A DNA stretch of 64,000 nt from Citromicrobium bathyomarinum (lineage in GTDB: Bacteria > Pseudomonadota > Alphaproteobacteria > Sphingomonadales > Sphingomonadaceae), in contig NZ_JAINWL010000004.1 in the NCBI RefSeq assembly GCF_021021475.1, positions 272,406-336,405 on the forward strand, written 5' to 3'. Under the pieces are notes generated by a model that ran no database searches, was not told the origin of the DNA, and saw only the letters and a program-made list of their open reading frames with translations. The translations under genes were made by a program, and so were the position numbers. Shown piece after piece: positions 29,659 through 37,414 of this stretch (position 1 is the stretch's first letter; each line of letters starts with the position of its first letter).

Positions 29659-31050
29659 TTAGTAGCGATAATGCTCGGGCTTGAACGGGCCTTCCTGGGA
29701 CACGCCGATGTAGTCGGCCTGTTCCTTGCTCAGCTCGGTCAGCTGGACATTGAGCTTGGCGAGGTGGAGCGCGGCAACCTCTTCGTCGAGGTGCTTGGGC
29801 AGAACGTGGACCGCGTTCTCGTATTCGCCCGCCTTGGTGAACAGTTCGATCTGCGCGAGCACCTGGTTGGTGAAGCTGGCGCTCATCACGAAGCTGGGGT
29901 GGCCGGTCGCGTTGCCGAGGTTGAGCAGGCGGCCCTTGGACAGCAGCAGGATGCGCTTGCCATCGGGGAATTCGACCATGTCGACCTGCGGCTTGATCTC
30001 GGTCCACTTCATGTTGCCGAGCCCTTCGACCTGGATCTCGTTATCGAAGTGGCCGATGTTCCCGACGATCGCCATGTCCTTCATGGCGCGCATGTGATCG
30101 ACGGTGATCACGTCCTTGTTGCCGGTCGTGGTGACGAAGATGTCGGCGCGCTTGGTCGCCTCTTCCATGGTCACGACTTCGTAGCCGTCCATCGCGGCCT
30201 GCAGGGCGCAGATCGGGTCGATTTCAGTGACCATGACGCGCGCTCCGGCACCGGCCAGCGAGGCTGCCGAGCCCTTGCCAACGTCGCCGTAGCCCGCGAC
30301 GCAGGCGACCTTGCCGGCCATCATCACGTCGGTGCCGCGACGAATCCCGTCGACCAGCGATTCCTTACAGCCGTACTTGTTGTCGAACTTCGACTTGGTG
30401 ACGGAGTCGTTCACGTTGATCGCCGGGAACGGCAGCTTGCCCGCCTTCGACAGCTGGTAGAGGCGGTTGACGCCCGTGGTGGTCTCTTCCGACACGCCGC
30501 GCACGGTTTCGACCGTCTTGGTCAGGTAGCCGGGCTTGCGTTCGATAAAGGCCTTGAGGGCGCGCTGCATTTCACGCTCTTCCTCGTTGGTCGGTGCGGG
30601 CATTTCTTCGCCCGCTTCGATCCGGGCACCCCACAGCGCGAACATGGTCGCATCGCCGCCATCGTCGAGGATCATGTTGCAGGGCTCATCGCCCCAGTCG
30701 AAGATGTGCGCGACGTAGTCCCAGTATTCGGCCAGCGTTTCGCCCTTCACGGCGAACACCGGAATGCCCTGATCGGCAATCGCTGCGGCGGCGTGGTCCT
30801 GCGTCGAATAGATGTTGCAGGTGGTCCAGCGCACGTCCGCGCCCAGCGCGACGAGCGTTTCGATCAGCACCGCGGTCTGGATCGTCATGTGCAGCGAACC
30901 GGCGATCTTCGCGCCCTTGAGCGGCTTGCTGTCGCCATACTGTTCGCGCAGCGCCATCAGGCCGGGCATTTCGGTTTCGGCGATCGCGATTTCCTTGCGA
31001 CCGTAGTCTGCCAGGCCGATGTCTGCGATAATATTTGCGGGGGTAGCCAT
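29659..31050 (-). CDS. ahcY: Adenosylhomocysteinase (S-adenosyl-L-homocysteine hydrolase)
   Basis: 463-aa NAD-dependent enzyme that splits SAH into adenosine and homocysteine and so keeps methylation reactions running. Signatures: [15 protein letters not shown], the catalytic-lysine/aspartate block [17 protein letters not shown], the NAD-binding [13 protein letters not shown], and the C-terminal KPEHYRY. The start at ATG 31050 (MATPANI) is preceded by AGGAGCT, a strong ribosome-binding site; the frame extends 35 codons further without family character. A palindromic operator candidate lies about 100 bp upstream. Confidence 0.97.
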   Translation of the reverse strand: MATPANIIADIGLADYGRKEIAIAETEMPGLMALREQYGDSKPLKGAKIAGSLHMTIQTAVLIETLVALGADVRWTTCNIYSTQDHAAAAIADQGIPVFAVKGETLAEYWDYVAHIFDWGDEPCNMILDDGGDATMFALWGARIEAGEEMPAPTNEEEREMQRALKAFIERKPGYLTKTVETVRGVSEETTTGVNRLYQLSKAGKLPFPAINVNDSVTKSKFDNKYGCKESLVDGIRRGTDVMMAGKVACVAGYGDVGKGSAASLAGAGARVMVTEIDPICALQAAMDGYEVVTMEEATKRADIFVTTTGNKDVITVDHMRAMKDMAIVGNIGHFDNEIQVEGLGNMKWTEIKPQVDMVEFPDGKRILLLSKGRLLNLGNATGHPSFVMSASFTNQVLAQIELFTKAGEYENAVHVLPKHLDEEVAALHLAKLNVQLTELSKEQADYIGVSQEGPFKPEHYRY

Positions 31051-31369
31051 GCTAGCTCCTTTGGGTTTGGTGGGCATACGCCCTTTAAGGCGCAGGGAAC
31101 CCGGGGAATGTTCCGTTGCGGGCGTTGAGGTGCCGCGCAGATTGATACGGCCCATATAAAGACTTCTTTATATCTGCAAGCGATGTGCGCCGGTGAATGC
31201 GCCCGAAAATTCTTTGCGTGCGACGAAAAGCGCCCAAACGGGAAAGAATGCGGTGCCGAGCCGTATGTTCTGTTGAACGCGGTTGCGCGCGCGCCGATCC
31301 CTTCAGGATTGCCCGAAGCCTAAGACCGCGCCACACAGCGCTCCACGACTCAAACCGCGAAGGATAGAC
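31051..31369. other. Divergent intergenic region between ahcY and the peroxiredoxin gene
   Basis: 319 bp with no gene. It holds the 31154-31173 palindrome and must carry promoters for both divergent genes. I examined the ahcY leader for SAM/SAH riboswitch cores and saw none I could support. Confidence 0.6.
31154..31173. promoter_or_regulatory. Perfect 9-2-9 palindrome upstream of ahcY, candidate SahR-type operator
   Basis: The arms ATATAAAGA and TCTTTATAT are separated by CT, giving an exact 20-bp inverted repeat, AT-rich in GC-rich surroundings, about 104 bp before the ahcY start. ArsR-family SAH-responsive regulators (SahR) control ahcY and methionine genes in many proteobacteria through AT-rich palindromes, so this is a plausible site. 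No regulator gene is adjacent, and the protein is inferred. Confidence 0.55.
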
Positions 31370-31852
31370 ATGATGAAGATTTCCGAAGGCGACACGATCC
31401 CGCAGGTCACCCTTGCCAAGGCGACCGAAAACGGCCCCGAACAGGTCGACAGCCGCGAATACTTCGCCGGCCGCAAGGTTGCGCTGTTCGCGGTGCCCGG
31501 TGCCTTCACTCCGACCTGCTCCGCCAAGCACCTGCCCGGCTTCGCCGAAAAGGCAGACGAGCTGAAGGCCAAGGGGATCGACGAGATCGCCTGTATCTCG
31601 GTCAACGACGCCTTCGTGATGGGCGCGTGGCAGAAGGCCGACGGCAGCAAGGATGTGACCATGCTGGCAGACGGGAATGGCGATTTCGCCGAAGCGGTCG
31701 GCCTGACGATGGACGGGTCGAGCTTCGGCATGGGCCAGCGCAGCCAGCGCTATTCGATGCTGGTGGACGACGGCCAGGTGCGCAAGCTCAACGTCGAAAA
31801 GCCGGGCGACTTCAGCGTCTCCAGCGCAGAATACATGCTCGGCCAGCTCTAA
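31370..31852 (+). CDS. Peroxiredoxin (Prx5/AhpE-like, AhpC/TSA superfamily)
   Basis: 160-aa thiol peroxidase. The active-site block PGAFTPTCSAKHLPGF is of the peroxiredoxin-5 type, with the peroxidatic cysteine in PTCS; downstream MGQRSQRYSMLVDDG is also characteristic. It reduces hydrogen peroxide and organic peroxides using glutathione or thioredoxin-type donors. Two adjacent ATG codons (31370, 31373) follow AAGGAT; the first is chosen. A strong hairpin terminator follows directly. The gene is divergent from ahcY. Confidence 0.93.
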   Translation: MMKISEGDTIPQVTLAKATENGPEQVDSREYFAGRKVALFAVPGAFTPTCSAKHLPGFAEKADELKAKGIDEIACISVNDAFVMGAWQKADGSKDVTMLADGNGDFAEAVGLTMDGSSFGMGQRSQRYSMLVDDGQVRKLNVEKPGDFSVSSAEYMLGQL

Positions 31853-31873
31853 GCTTCAAGTCAGGATAAACAG

Positions 31874-31915
31874 AAAGGGGGCGCGCCTTCGCATTGAAGG
31901 CGCGCCCCCTTTTTT
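31874..31915. terminator. Bidirectional rho-independent terminator
   Basis: 17-bp stem AAAGGGGGCGCGCCTTC / GAAGGCGCGCCCCCTTT with a 5-nt loop, followed by a T-run on the + strand. It lies between the peroxiredoxin stop and the convergent receptor stop, so it probably serves both. Confidence 0.9.
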
Positions 31916-31935
31916 GTGTCACCCGGCGGGTCGGA

Positions 31936-34296
31936 TCAGAACTTGAAGCCGACCGTCGCGAACACCTCGCGCGGGTTGCCGTAGAACGCGGTCAGGGTGC
32001 CTTCCGGCCCAAGCGTGGGGATCGGGAAACCGTTCGCGCCATTGATGATCTCGCCGGTCGTCGGATTGGTCGCGACGAAGGTGTAGCCGCTGGTCTTGTA
32101 CCGCTTGTCCAGCAGGTTCTTGCCGTGGACCCCGATGGTGATCCGGTCGCCCGGCAGGGTGTAGACGATATCCGCGCTCAGCAGCGCATAGCCATCCTGG
32201 TCGAGATAGGGATTGGGAATCTCGAACTGGTAGGTCTTGCTGCGATAGCTGACGGTTGCTCCGGCATAAAGGTCGCCCGTTCCGATCGATCCGTTGTAGG
32301 CCAGCGTCGCGCTGCCGGTCCATTTGGGCGTGTTCTGCACCTCGCGGAAATCGGCCACGTCGGTGGGCGTGTTGTTGATGTTGGTGATGTACTCGTCGTA
32401 CTGCGCGTCGATATAACCGAGCGAGCCTGACAGGACGAAGCCTGCGCCCAACCGCGCCGATCCTTCGAACTCCAGCCCCTTGAAGGTCGCCTTGCCGGCA
32501 TTGGACACGATCCCGCAGAAGTTCGGCAAGCCGTTCACCTCGCACGCGACCGATCCCGGGATCTGCACGTCCTTGTAGTCGGCGTAGAACCCGGCGATCG
32601 CGACATTGATCCGGCCGCCCATCAGGCTGCCCTTGTAGCCGACTTCGTAGCTATCGACCTCTTCCGGGGCGAAGCTGAGAAAGGCGGCGATCTCGTCGTC
32701 GGAGCGCACGCTGTCATTGTTCAGGTCAGGCGCGTTGGAGCCGACGCCGCGCGGATCGAACCCGCCGCCCTTGAAGCCCTTCGAATAGCTCGCGTAGATA
32801 TTGTGATCCGGCGTCGGCTTGAAGCTGATCGAGGCGCGCGGAGTGAACTTCTTGAAGTCCCGCTCGCCGTCGAAATCGGTGCCGGGCGCGCCGAAGGGAA
32901 CGCCTGCACCGCCGAACACGGGCGACCCGCCGCCAAGGTAGTTCTGGCGCAGGATCGACGCCTGCCGGTTGTCCCAGGTGTAACGCCCGCCGACCGACAG
33001 CGAGAGCTGTTCCGTCAAATCGTAGGAGAAGTCGCCGAAGATCGCGAAAGTCTCGGTATCGACATCGGCCTGGGTAAAGGCCGTCAGTCCAGCGAAGGTA
33101 GTGAAGATGCGCGTATCGAACAACGTGTCGGCGCTCGCATCGAGGTAATAGGCACCGATCAGGCCGGTCAGCGGGCCGCCATTATCGTACAGGACCTGCA
33201 GTTCCTGGCTGAGCTGCTCGTTCTGGTAGAGACCGGGAACGTCCAGATCGACCGCGGGCAGCGCGTCGAAATCGATCGGCGTGCTGCTGTCGTCCTTGCG
33301 CCATGCGGAGATGGAGCGCAGCGTCAGCCCTGCCCCCATGTCGATTTCCGCCAGCATCGACAGGCCGTAGGATTCGACCTGCTGCTCCGGGTCGTTGAGC
33401 CCGCCGCGCGTGTCGAACACGTTGTCGAGGATCGGCGCGCCGCTGTTCAGACCCGGGATCAGGCGGTGGCCGCCGCGCGGATTGCTCTTGTCCTTGGTGT
33501 AGTCGCCCTGGATGCGCAGGAACACAGGTTCGCCGTAGCCGCCCATTTCGAAGCTGGCGCGGCCGGCCCAGATGTCCTTGTTGTAGTTCTCCGTCCCCAG
33601 CGTCAGGTTGTCGCCGAAGCCTCCGCGTGAAAGCCGCGCGACCGAACCGCCGACGCGGATCAGATCGTTGAGCGGAGCAGACGCGGTGACCACGCCTTCC
33701 GCCAGGTTATAGGTGCCGTAGCTGGCCTTGGCCTTCAGCGCGAAGTCTTGCGGCAGGCGACGGCTGACATACTTGACCGCGCCGCCGATCGTGTTGCGCC
33801 CGTAAAGCGTGCCCTGGGGCCCGCGCAGCACCTCGATCCGCTCGACATCGTAGATTTCCAGCACCGCGGCCTGCGGGCGGTTGAGGTAAACGTCGTCGAG
33901 ATAGACGCCGACGCCCTGCTCGAAACCTGAGACCGGATCCTGCTGGCCAACGCCGCGGATGAAAGCCGTCAGCGTCGAATTGGTCGCGCGGCTCGCCTCC
34001 AGGGTCACGTTGGGCGCGTAGTTGGCGATGTCTGTAATATCGACCGCGCCGCGCTCCTCCAGCTGTTGGCCGCTGAACGAGGTGACAGAGATCGGCACAT
34101 CGATCAGCCGCTCTTCGCGGCGGCGGGCGGTGACGGTGATGACGTTGAGATCGGGATCGGCGGGTGCCTCCTCCGAATACGGCATCGCGTCCTCGGCGGA
34201 CGCATCCTGCGCGATGGCAGGCGCCGCAATGAAGGCTGCAAAACCCGTCCCAGCCAGCAGGCCGGCACGCAAGGCATGACTCTTGGCGCTACGCAT
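31936..34296 (-). CDS. TonB-dependent receptor (outer membrane)
   Basis: 786-aa outer-membrane transporter. Signal peptide ends around FIAAPAIAQ; the TonB box region is VITVTARRREE. The plug domain has QGVGVYLDDVYLNRP, IEVLRGPQGTLYGRNTIGGA, and the barrel ends in a terminal phenylalanine (ATVGFKF). This is the sphingomonad 'IRGVGQQDP' type often annotated as a siderophore or fatty/aromatic substrate receptor; substrate is not deducible. ATG 34296 (MRSAKSH) is preferred to an in-frame TTG two codons earlier. A divergent TetR gene begins about 110 bp away with a palindrome between them, suggesting direct repression. Confidence 0.92.
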   Translation of the reverse strand: MRSAKSHALRAGLLAGTGFAAFIAAPAIAQDASAEDAMPYSEEAPADPDLNVITVTARRREERLIDVPISVTSFSGQQLEERGAVDITDIANYAPNVTLEASRATNSTLTAFIRGVGQQDPVSGFEQGVGVYLDDVYLNRPQAAVLEIYDVERIEVLRGPQGTLYGRNTIGGAVKYVSRRLPQDFALKAKASYGTYNLAEGVVTASAPLNDLIRVGGSVARLSRGGFGDNLTLGTENYNKDIWAGRASFEMGGYGEPVFLRIQGDYTKDKSNPRGGHRLIPGLNSGAPILDNVFDTRGGLNDPEQQVESYGLSMLAEIDMGAGLTLRSISAWRKDDSSTPIDFDALPAVDLDVPGLYQNEQLSQELQVLYDNGGPLTGLIGAYYLDASADTLFDTRIFTTFAGLTAFTQADVDTETFAIFGDFSYDLTEQLSLSVGGRYTWDNRQASILRQNYLGGGSPVFGGAGVPFGAPGTDFDGERDFKKFTPRASISFKPTPDHNIYASYSKGFKGGGFDPRGVGSNAPDLNNDSVRSDDEIAAFLSFAPEEVDSYEVGYKGSLMGGRINVAIAGFYADYKDVQIPGSVACEVNGLPNFCGIVSNAGKATFKGLEFEGSARLGAGFVLSGSLGYIDAQYDEYITNINNTPTDVADFREVQNTPKWTGSATLAYNGSIGTGDLYAGATVSYRSKTYQFEIPNPYLDQDGYALLSADIVYTLPGDRITIGVHGKNLLDKRYKTSGYTFVATNPTTGEIINGANGFPIPTLGPEGTLTAFYGNPREVFATVGFKF

Positions 34297-34331
34297 CCTC
34301 AAATTCCCTCTCCATTTCGTTTCTTATTCCG

Positions 34332-34372
34332 AAGACATATTGAAACCTGAACCATGTTTCAAGTTATGTCTT
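34332..34372. promoter_or_regulatory. Dyad element between receptor and TetR genes, candidate TetR operator
   Basis: The interrupted inverted repeat AAGACAT...TGAAAC / GTTTCA...ATGTCTT is centred near 34351, 36 bp upstream of the receptor start and 37 bp before the regulator start. Position and symmetry fit an operator shared by the two divergent genes. The binding protein is inferred to be the adjacent TetR. Confidence 0.6.
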
Positions 34373-34408
34373 GTGAGCGCGGTGGAGTTTCCATAGGCTG
34401 TGGCCATC

Positions 34409-35035
34409 ATGGCACGTACCGATCCGGATATTTCCCCCGCCCCGCCCGCGACCGAGCGGGGGCGACGCACGCGGCGCAAGCTGCTGGATGCGGCGACCAT
34501 CGAGTTTGGGGAGCGGGGCTTTCACGAAGCGTCGATCGCCTCGATCACCCGCCGCGCGGGTGTCGCACTGGGCAGTTTTTACACCTATTTCGGCAGCAAG
34601 GAGGCGATCTTCCGCGATCTGGTCCGCGACCTGAGCGAAGGCGTGCGGCAGGCCGCCGCGCAGAGCCTGGCCGAGCGGGAGCTGGATGCGCTAGAGACGG
34701 AGCGCGCCGCGCTGGGCGCGTTCCTCGCCTTCGCGCGCGAGCACAAGGAAATCTACCGGATCATCGACGAATCGGAATTCGTCGATCCGGAAAGCTACCG
34801 CCTGCACTATGAAAAGACCGCAGAGCGCATTCTGGGCCGTCTGCGCGCGGGCGCGGCGGCGGGTCAGCTACGCGGCGATCTGGACGAAGCCCACGCGTGG
34901 GCAATCATGGGGATGAACGTCTTCCTCGGCCTGCGTTACGCAGTGTGGAGCAATGGGGACGGGGATGATTCCGAACGCGCAGCACAGGCCGCCGCCACGA
35001 TCCTGAGCGAAGGCATCGGCCCCCGCGAAGCGTAA
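34409..35035 (+). CDS. TetR/AcrR family transcriptional regulator
   Basis: 208-aa repressor. The N-terminal helix-turn-helix is EASIASITRRAGVALGSFYT followed by YFGSKEAIFRDLV, a textbook TetR DNA-binding domain. The C-terminal helical part (residues ~75-200) would bind an effector, possibly an acyl or aromatic molecule; residues HKEIYRIIDESEFVDPE and LHYEKT resemble regulators of fatty-acid metabolism. ATG 34409 is chosen over a GTG at 34400. Divergent from the TonB-dependent receptor, its likely target, and convergent with folE. Confidence 0.9.
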   Translation: MARTDPDISPAPPATERGRRTRRKLLDAATIEFGERGFHEASIASITRRAGVALGSFYTYFGSKEAIFRDLVRDLSEGVRQAAAQSLAERELDALETERAALGAFLAFAREHKEIYRIIDESEFVDPESYRLHYEKTAERILGRLRAGAAAGQLRGDLDEAHAWAIMGMNVFLGLRYAVWSNGDGDDSERAAQAAATILSEGIGPREA

Positions 35036-35053
35036 TCGGTGGCCCCGCGCCGC

Positions 35054-35662
35054 TCAGTGCCCCATCAGCTTGAGCACTTCCTCGCGGCTGCGCGGATCGT
35101 CGCGGAACACGCCCATCATCCGGCTGGTCACCATCGTCACCCCCGGGGTGCGCACGCCGCGCGCGGTCATGCAGGCATGGCTCGCCTCGATCACCACCGC
35201 CACGCCCTCGGGCTTGAGATTGTCCCAGATGCACTCGGCGACCTCCGCGGTCAGCCGTTCCTGCACCTGCAGCCGCCGGGCGAAGCCGTGCAGCACGCGC
35301 GCGAGCTTGGAGATGCCGACAACGAAATCGGTCGGCAGATAGGCGATGTGCGCCACGCCGATGATCGGCGCCATGTGGTGTTCGCAATGCGACTGGAACG
35401 GGATGTCCTTGAGCAGCACGATGTCGTTGTAGCCGCCGACCTCTTCGAACACGCGCGACAGGTGCACCGCGGGGTCTTCGGTATAGCCGACGCAATATTC
35501 CTTCCACGCGCGTGCCACGCGCTTGGGCGTATCCAGCAGCCCTTCGCGCGAGGGATCGTCGCCCGCCCATTCGATCAGCGTGCGGATTGCCGCCTGCACG
35601 TCTTCGGGCACTGCGGGCTTGCCGTCTTCCCGGTCCTCGTCGGGCCCCACCAGACTGCTCAT
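35054..35662 (-). CDS. folE: GTP cyclohydrolase I
   Basis: 202-aa enzyme making 7,8-dihydroneopterin triphosphate, the first step of folate and pterin synthesis. The zinc and catalytic residues are in FQSHCEHHMAPIIG and SHACMTARGVR; VQERLTAEVAECIW is also conserved. Length is normal. ATG 35662 overlaps the stop of the upstream phospholipase D gene (ATGA), so the two are translationally linked although their functions have no obvious relation. Confidence 0.96.
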   Translation of the reverse strand: MSSLVGPDEDREDGKPAVPEDVQAAIRTLIEWAGDDPSREGLLDTPKRVARAWKEYCVGYTEDPAVHLSRVFEEVGGYNDIVLLKDIPFQSHCEHHMAPIIGVAHIAYLPTDFVVGISKLARVLHGFARRLQVQERLTAEVAECIWDNLKPEGVAVVIEASHACMTARGVRTPGVTMVTSRMMGVFRDDPRSREEVLKLMGH

Positions 35663-37227
35663 CTCTTCAACCGTCCCTTCACCTTGCGCTTCACCCTGTC
35701 GCGCAACCGCGCGAGCAGGCCGCCTTTGCGGAAAAGTCCGCCGCGCGCAAATGGTCGGAGCAGATCGTCGGGACGTTCCGGGTCGAGCATCGCCGATTCG
35801 GCGAGGTAGCGCGTCACCCCGTTCTTCTCCGGCGGGCGATAGGGTACCAGCCGGCGCGATCCCTCAAGCCCCAGCTCGCCAATCGCGCCCTGCATCGTGC
35901 CATGCCGCTCAAGCGCCTGCGCCATCGCATCCTCGGCCACGCCGCAATGTTCGGCCAGCAGCGAGACGCGGATCGATCGAATCTCCTCCTCCAGCCCGCG
36001 CCCGGTATTGTGCGGACGGTTGGCATCGAGGATCACGTCGCATTCGCTGTCCAGCGCCATCGACCGATTGTTGAGGTTGGCCGATCCGATCCGCACCACC
36101 TCGTCGTCGACGATCATCAGCTTGGCGTGAACGTAGATCGGGGTCTCGCCGGTATAGGGCACGTAGATTTCGAAAAACTCGTCGCCATCCGCCGCCTCGA
36201 CCGCTTCGGCGACCAGATCGCGCGCATGATCCATCGCCTGCTGCTCGACCCAGCCATCGGCGTGTTTGGGATGGATGATGACGATTTCGGGCGGGTTCTC
36301 GCCCGACAGCCGCAGAGCGATCGCCTCGGCAATCTTGCGCGAGGTGAAATACTGGTTCTCGATATAGATGAACCGCTTGGCCCGCGCGATGTGGGCGAGG
36401 AACAGCGTTTCGATCTCGTTGACTTCGGTCACGTCGCCGCATTCGGCACGCGTGCGCGCGAGGCCGACCTCGACATCCTCGAACCCGGCCTCGAGCGGCT
36501 TGGGCCAGGGGGAGCGGATATTATCGGCCGGGCGTGCCAACGGATCGCCGCCCGCGACCTGCCAGCGGGTGTTGCACAGGTCGTGCAGCGCGCCGGCGAC
36601 CGGGCCTTCCATCATCAGCGTGATGTCGTGCCACGGGCCATGGGTGCTGCCCGGCCAGTTGGTCCGCCGGGGGTCGTCTTCCAGATGCTCGCGCGTGTCC
36701 CACCGGTCGTAGGTCAGGTCGATCCCGCCGCACACCGCCAGCTTGCGATCGAACACCGCGATTTTCTGGTGATGGCTGCACCCGGTCGGATGATGGCTGT
36801 CGAAGCGGAAGCTGATCCCGTCGACCATCCACATCCGCGCAATGTCGTAGGCCATGCGCCCGCGTTTGAGGAACTGGACCCACGACAGCCCCCACTTGAG
36901 GATGCGGATGTCGAGGTCCGTGTGCTCCTTGACCAGCCACGGGAGATAATCGCCCAGCCGCGCGGGACGATCGGCATCGCCATTGTCCCATTCCTCACCA
37001 CGCCTCAGCGAGATGCGGGTGTCGAAATCCCATCCGATCAGAACGATCTGATCGCGCGCGTTGTACATCGCGGTGTGGACCAGCGCGAAGTAATCCTCGC
37101 CATCGATGACCACCGCCAGACGATCGGCGATCGCATAGCGCCAGATGCCGGGTTCTGCGGACGCGTCGGGGCCGGTGCCACCGGCGATGGCACTGTTCGA
37201 CCCGTCGCTGTCCCCCTCGCGACCCAC
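35659..37227 (-). CDS. Phospholipase D-like / cardiolipin synthase-like protein
   Basis: 522-aa protein with two HKD motifs: HHQKIAVFDRKLAVCGGIDL (about residue 150) and VHAKLMIVDDEVVRIGSANL (about residue 370), the latter followed by NNRSMALDSE. Both are complete (HxKx4D...G[GS]), so a phosphatidyl-transfer or phosphodiesterase activity is expected. No transmembrane helices are obvious, which is more like PLD than bacterial cardiolipin synthase. The C-terminus is strongly basic (RLRDRVKRKVKGRLKR), suitable for membrane contact. Start is GTG 37227; no ATG is available upstream in frame. The stop overlaps folE by 4 nt. Confidence 0.88.
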   Translation of the reverse strand: MGREGDSDGSNSAIAGGTGPDASAEPGIWRYAIADRLAVVIDGEDYFALVHTAMYNARDQIVLIGWDFDTRISLRRGEEWDNGDADRPARLGDYLPWLVKEHTDLDIRILKWGLSWVQFLKRGRMAYDIARMWMVDGISFRFDSHHPTGCSHHQKIAVFDRKLAVCGGIDLTYDRWDTREHLEDDPRRTNWPGSTHGPWHDITLMMEGPVAGALHDLCNTRWQVAGGDPLARPADNIRSPWPKPLEAGFEDVEVGLARTRAECGDVTEVNEIETLFLAHIARAKRFIYIENQYFTSRKIAEAIALRLSGENPPEIVIIHPKHADGWVEQQAMDHARDLVAEAVEAADGDEFFEIYVPYTGETPIYVHAKLMIVDDEVVRIGSANLNNRSMALDSECDVILDANRPHNTGRGLEEEIRSIRVSLLAEHCGVAEDAMAQALERHGTMQGAIGELGLEGSRRLVPYRPPEKNGVTRYLAESAMLDPERPDDLLRPFARGGLFRKGGLLARLRDRVKRKVKGRLKR

Positions 37228-37414
37228 TATTCCGTCGCGTCTTCGCGGGTTTCGAGGGGGAGCTCTCCATGGTTATGCCGGGTGGCATCGCCCCGCCTCG
37301 GACGTTCGAAAATCGCTTCTGCACTGCTCACAAGGGGGCTCCGGAATGTGGTGTCCCTTCAACCAGAAGGCACGGCATGAGTTCCGCGAGCAACCCGACA
37401 TGACGCGAGGACAG

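Noticed and set aside
31051..31153. SAM/SAH riboswitch in the ahcY leader
   Set aside because: Some fragments (GCAACGG) look like part of an SAH aptamer, but the required stems do not line up.
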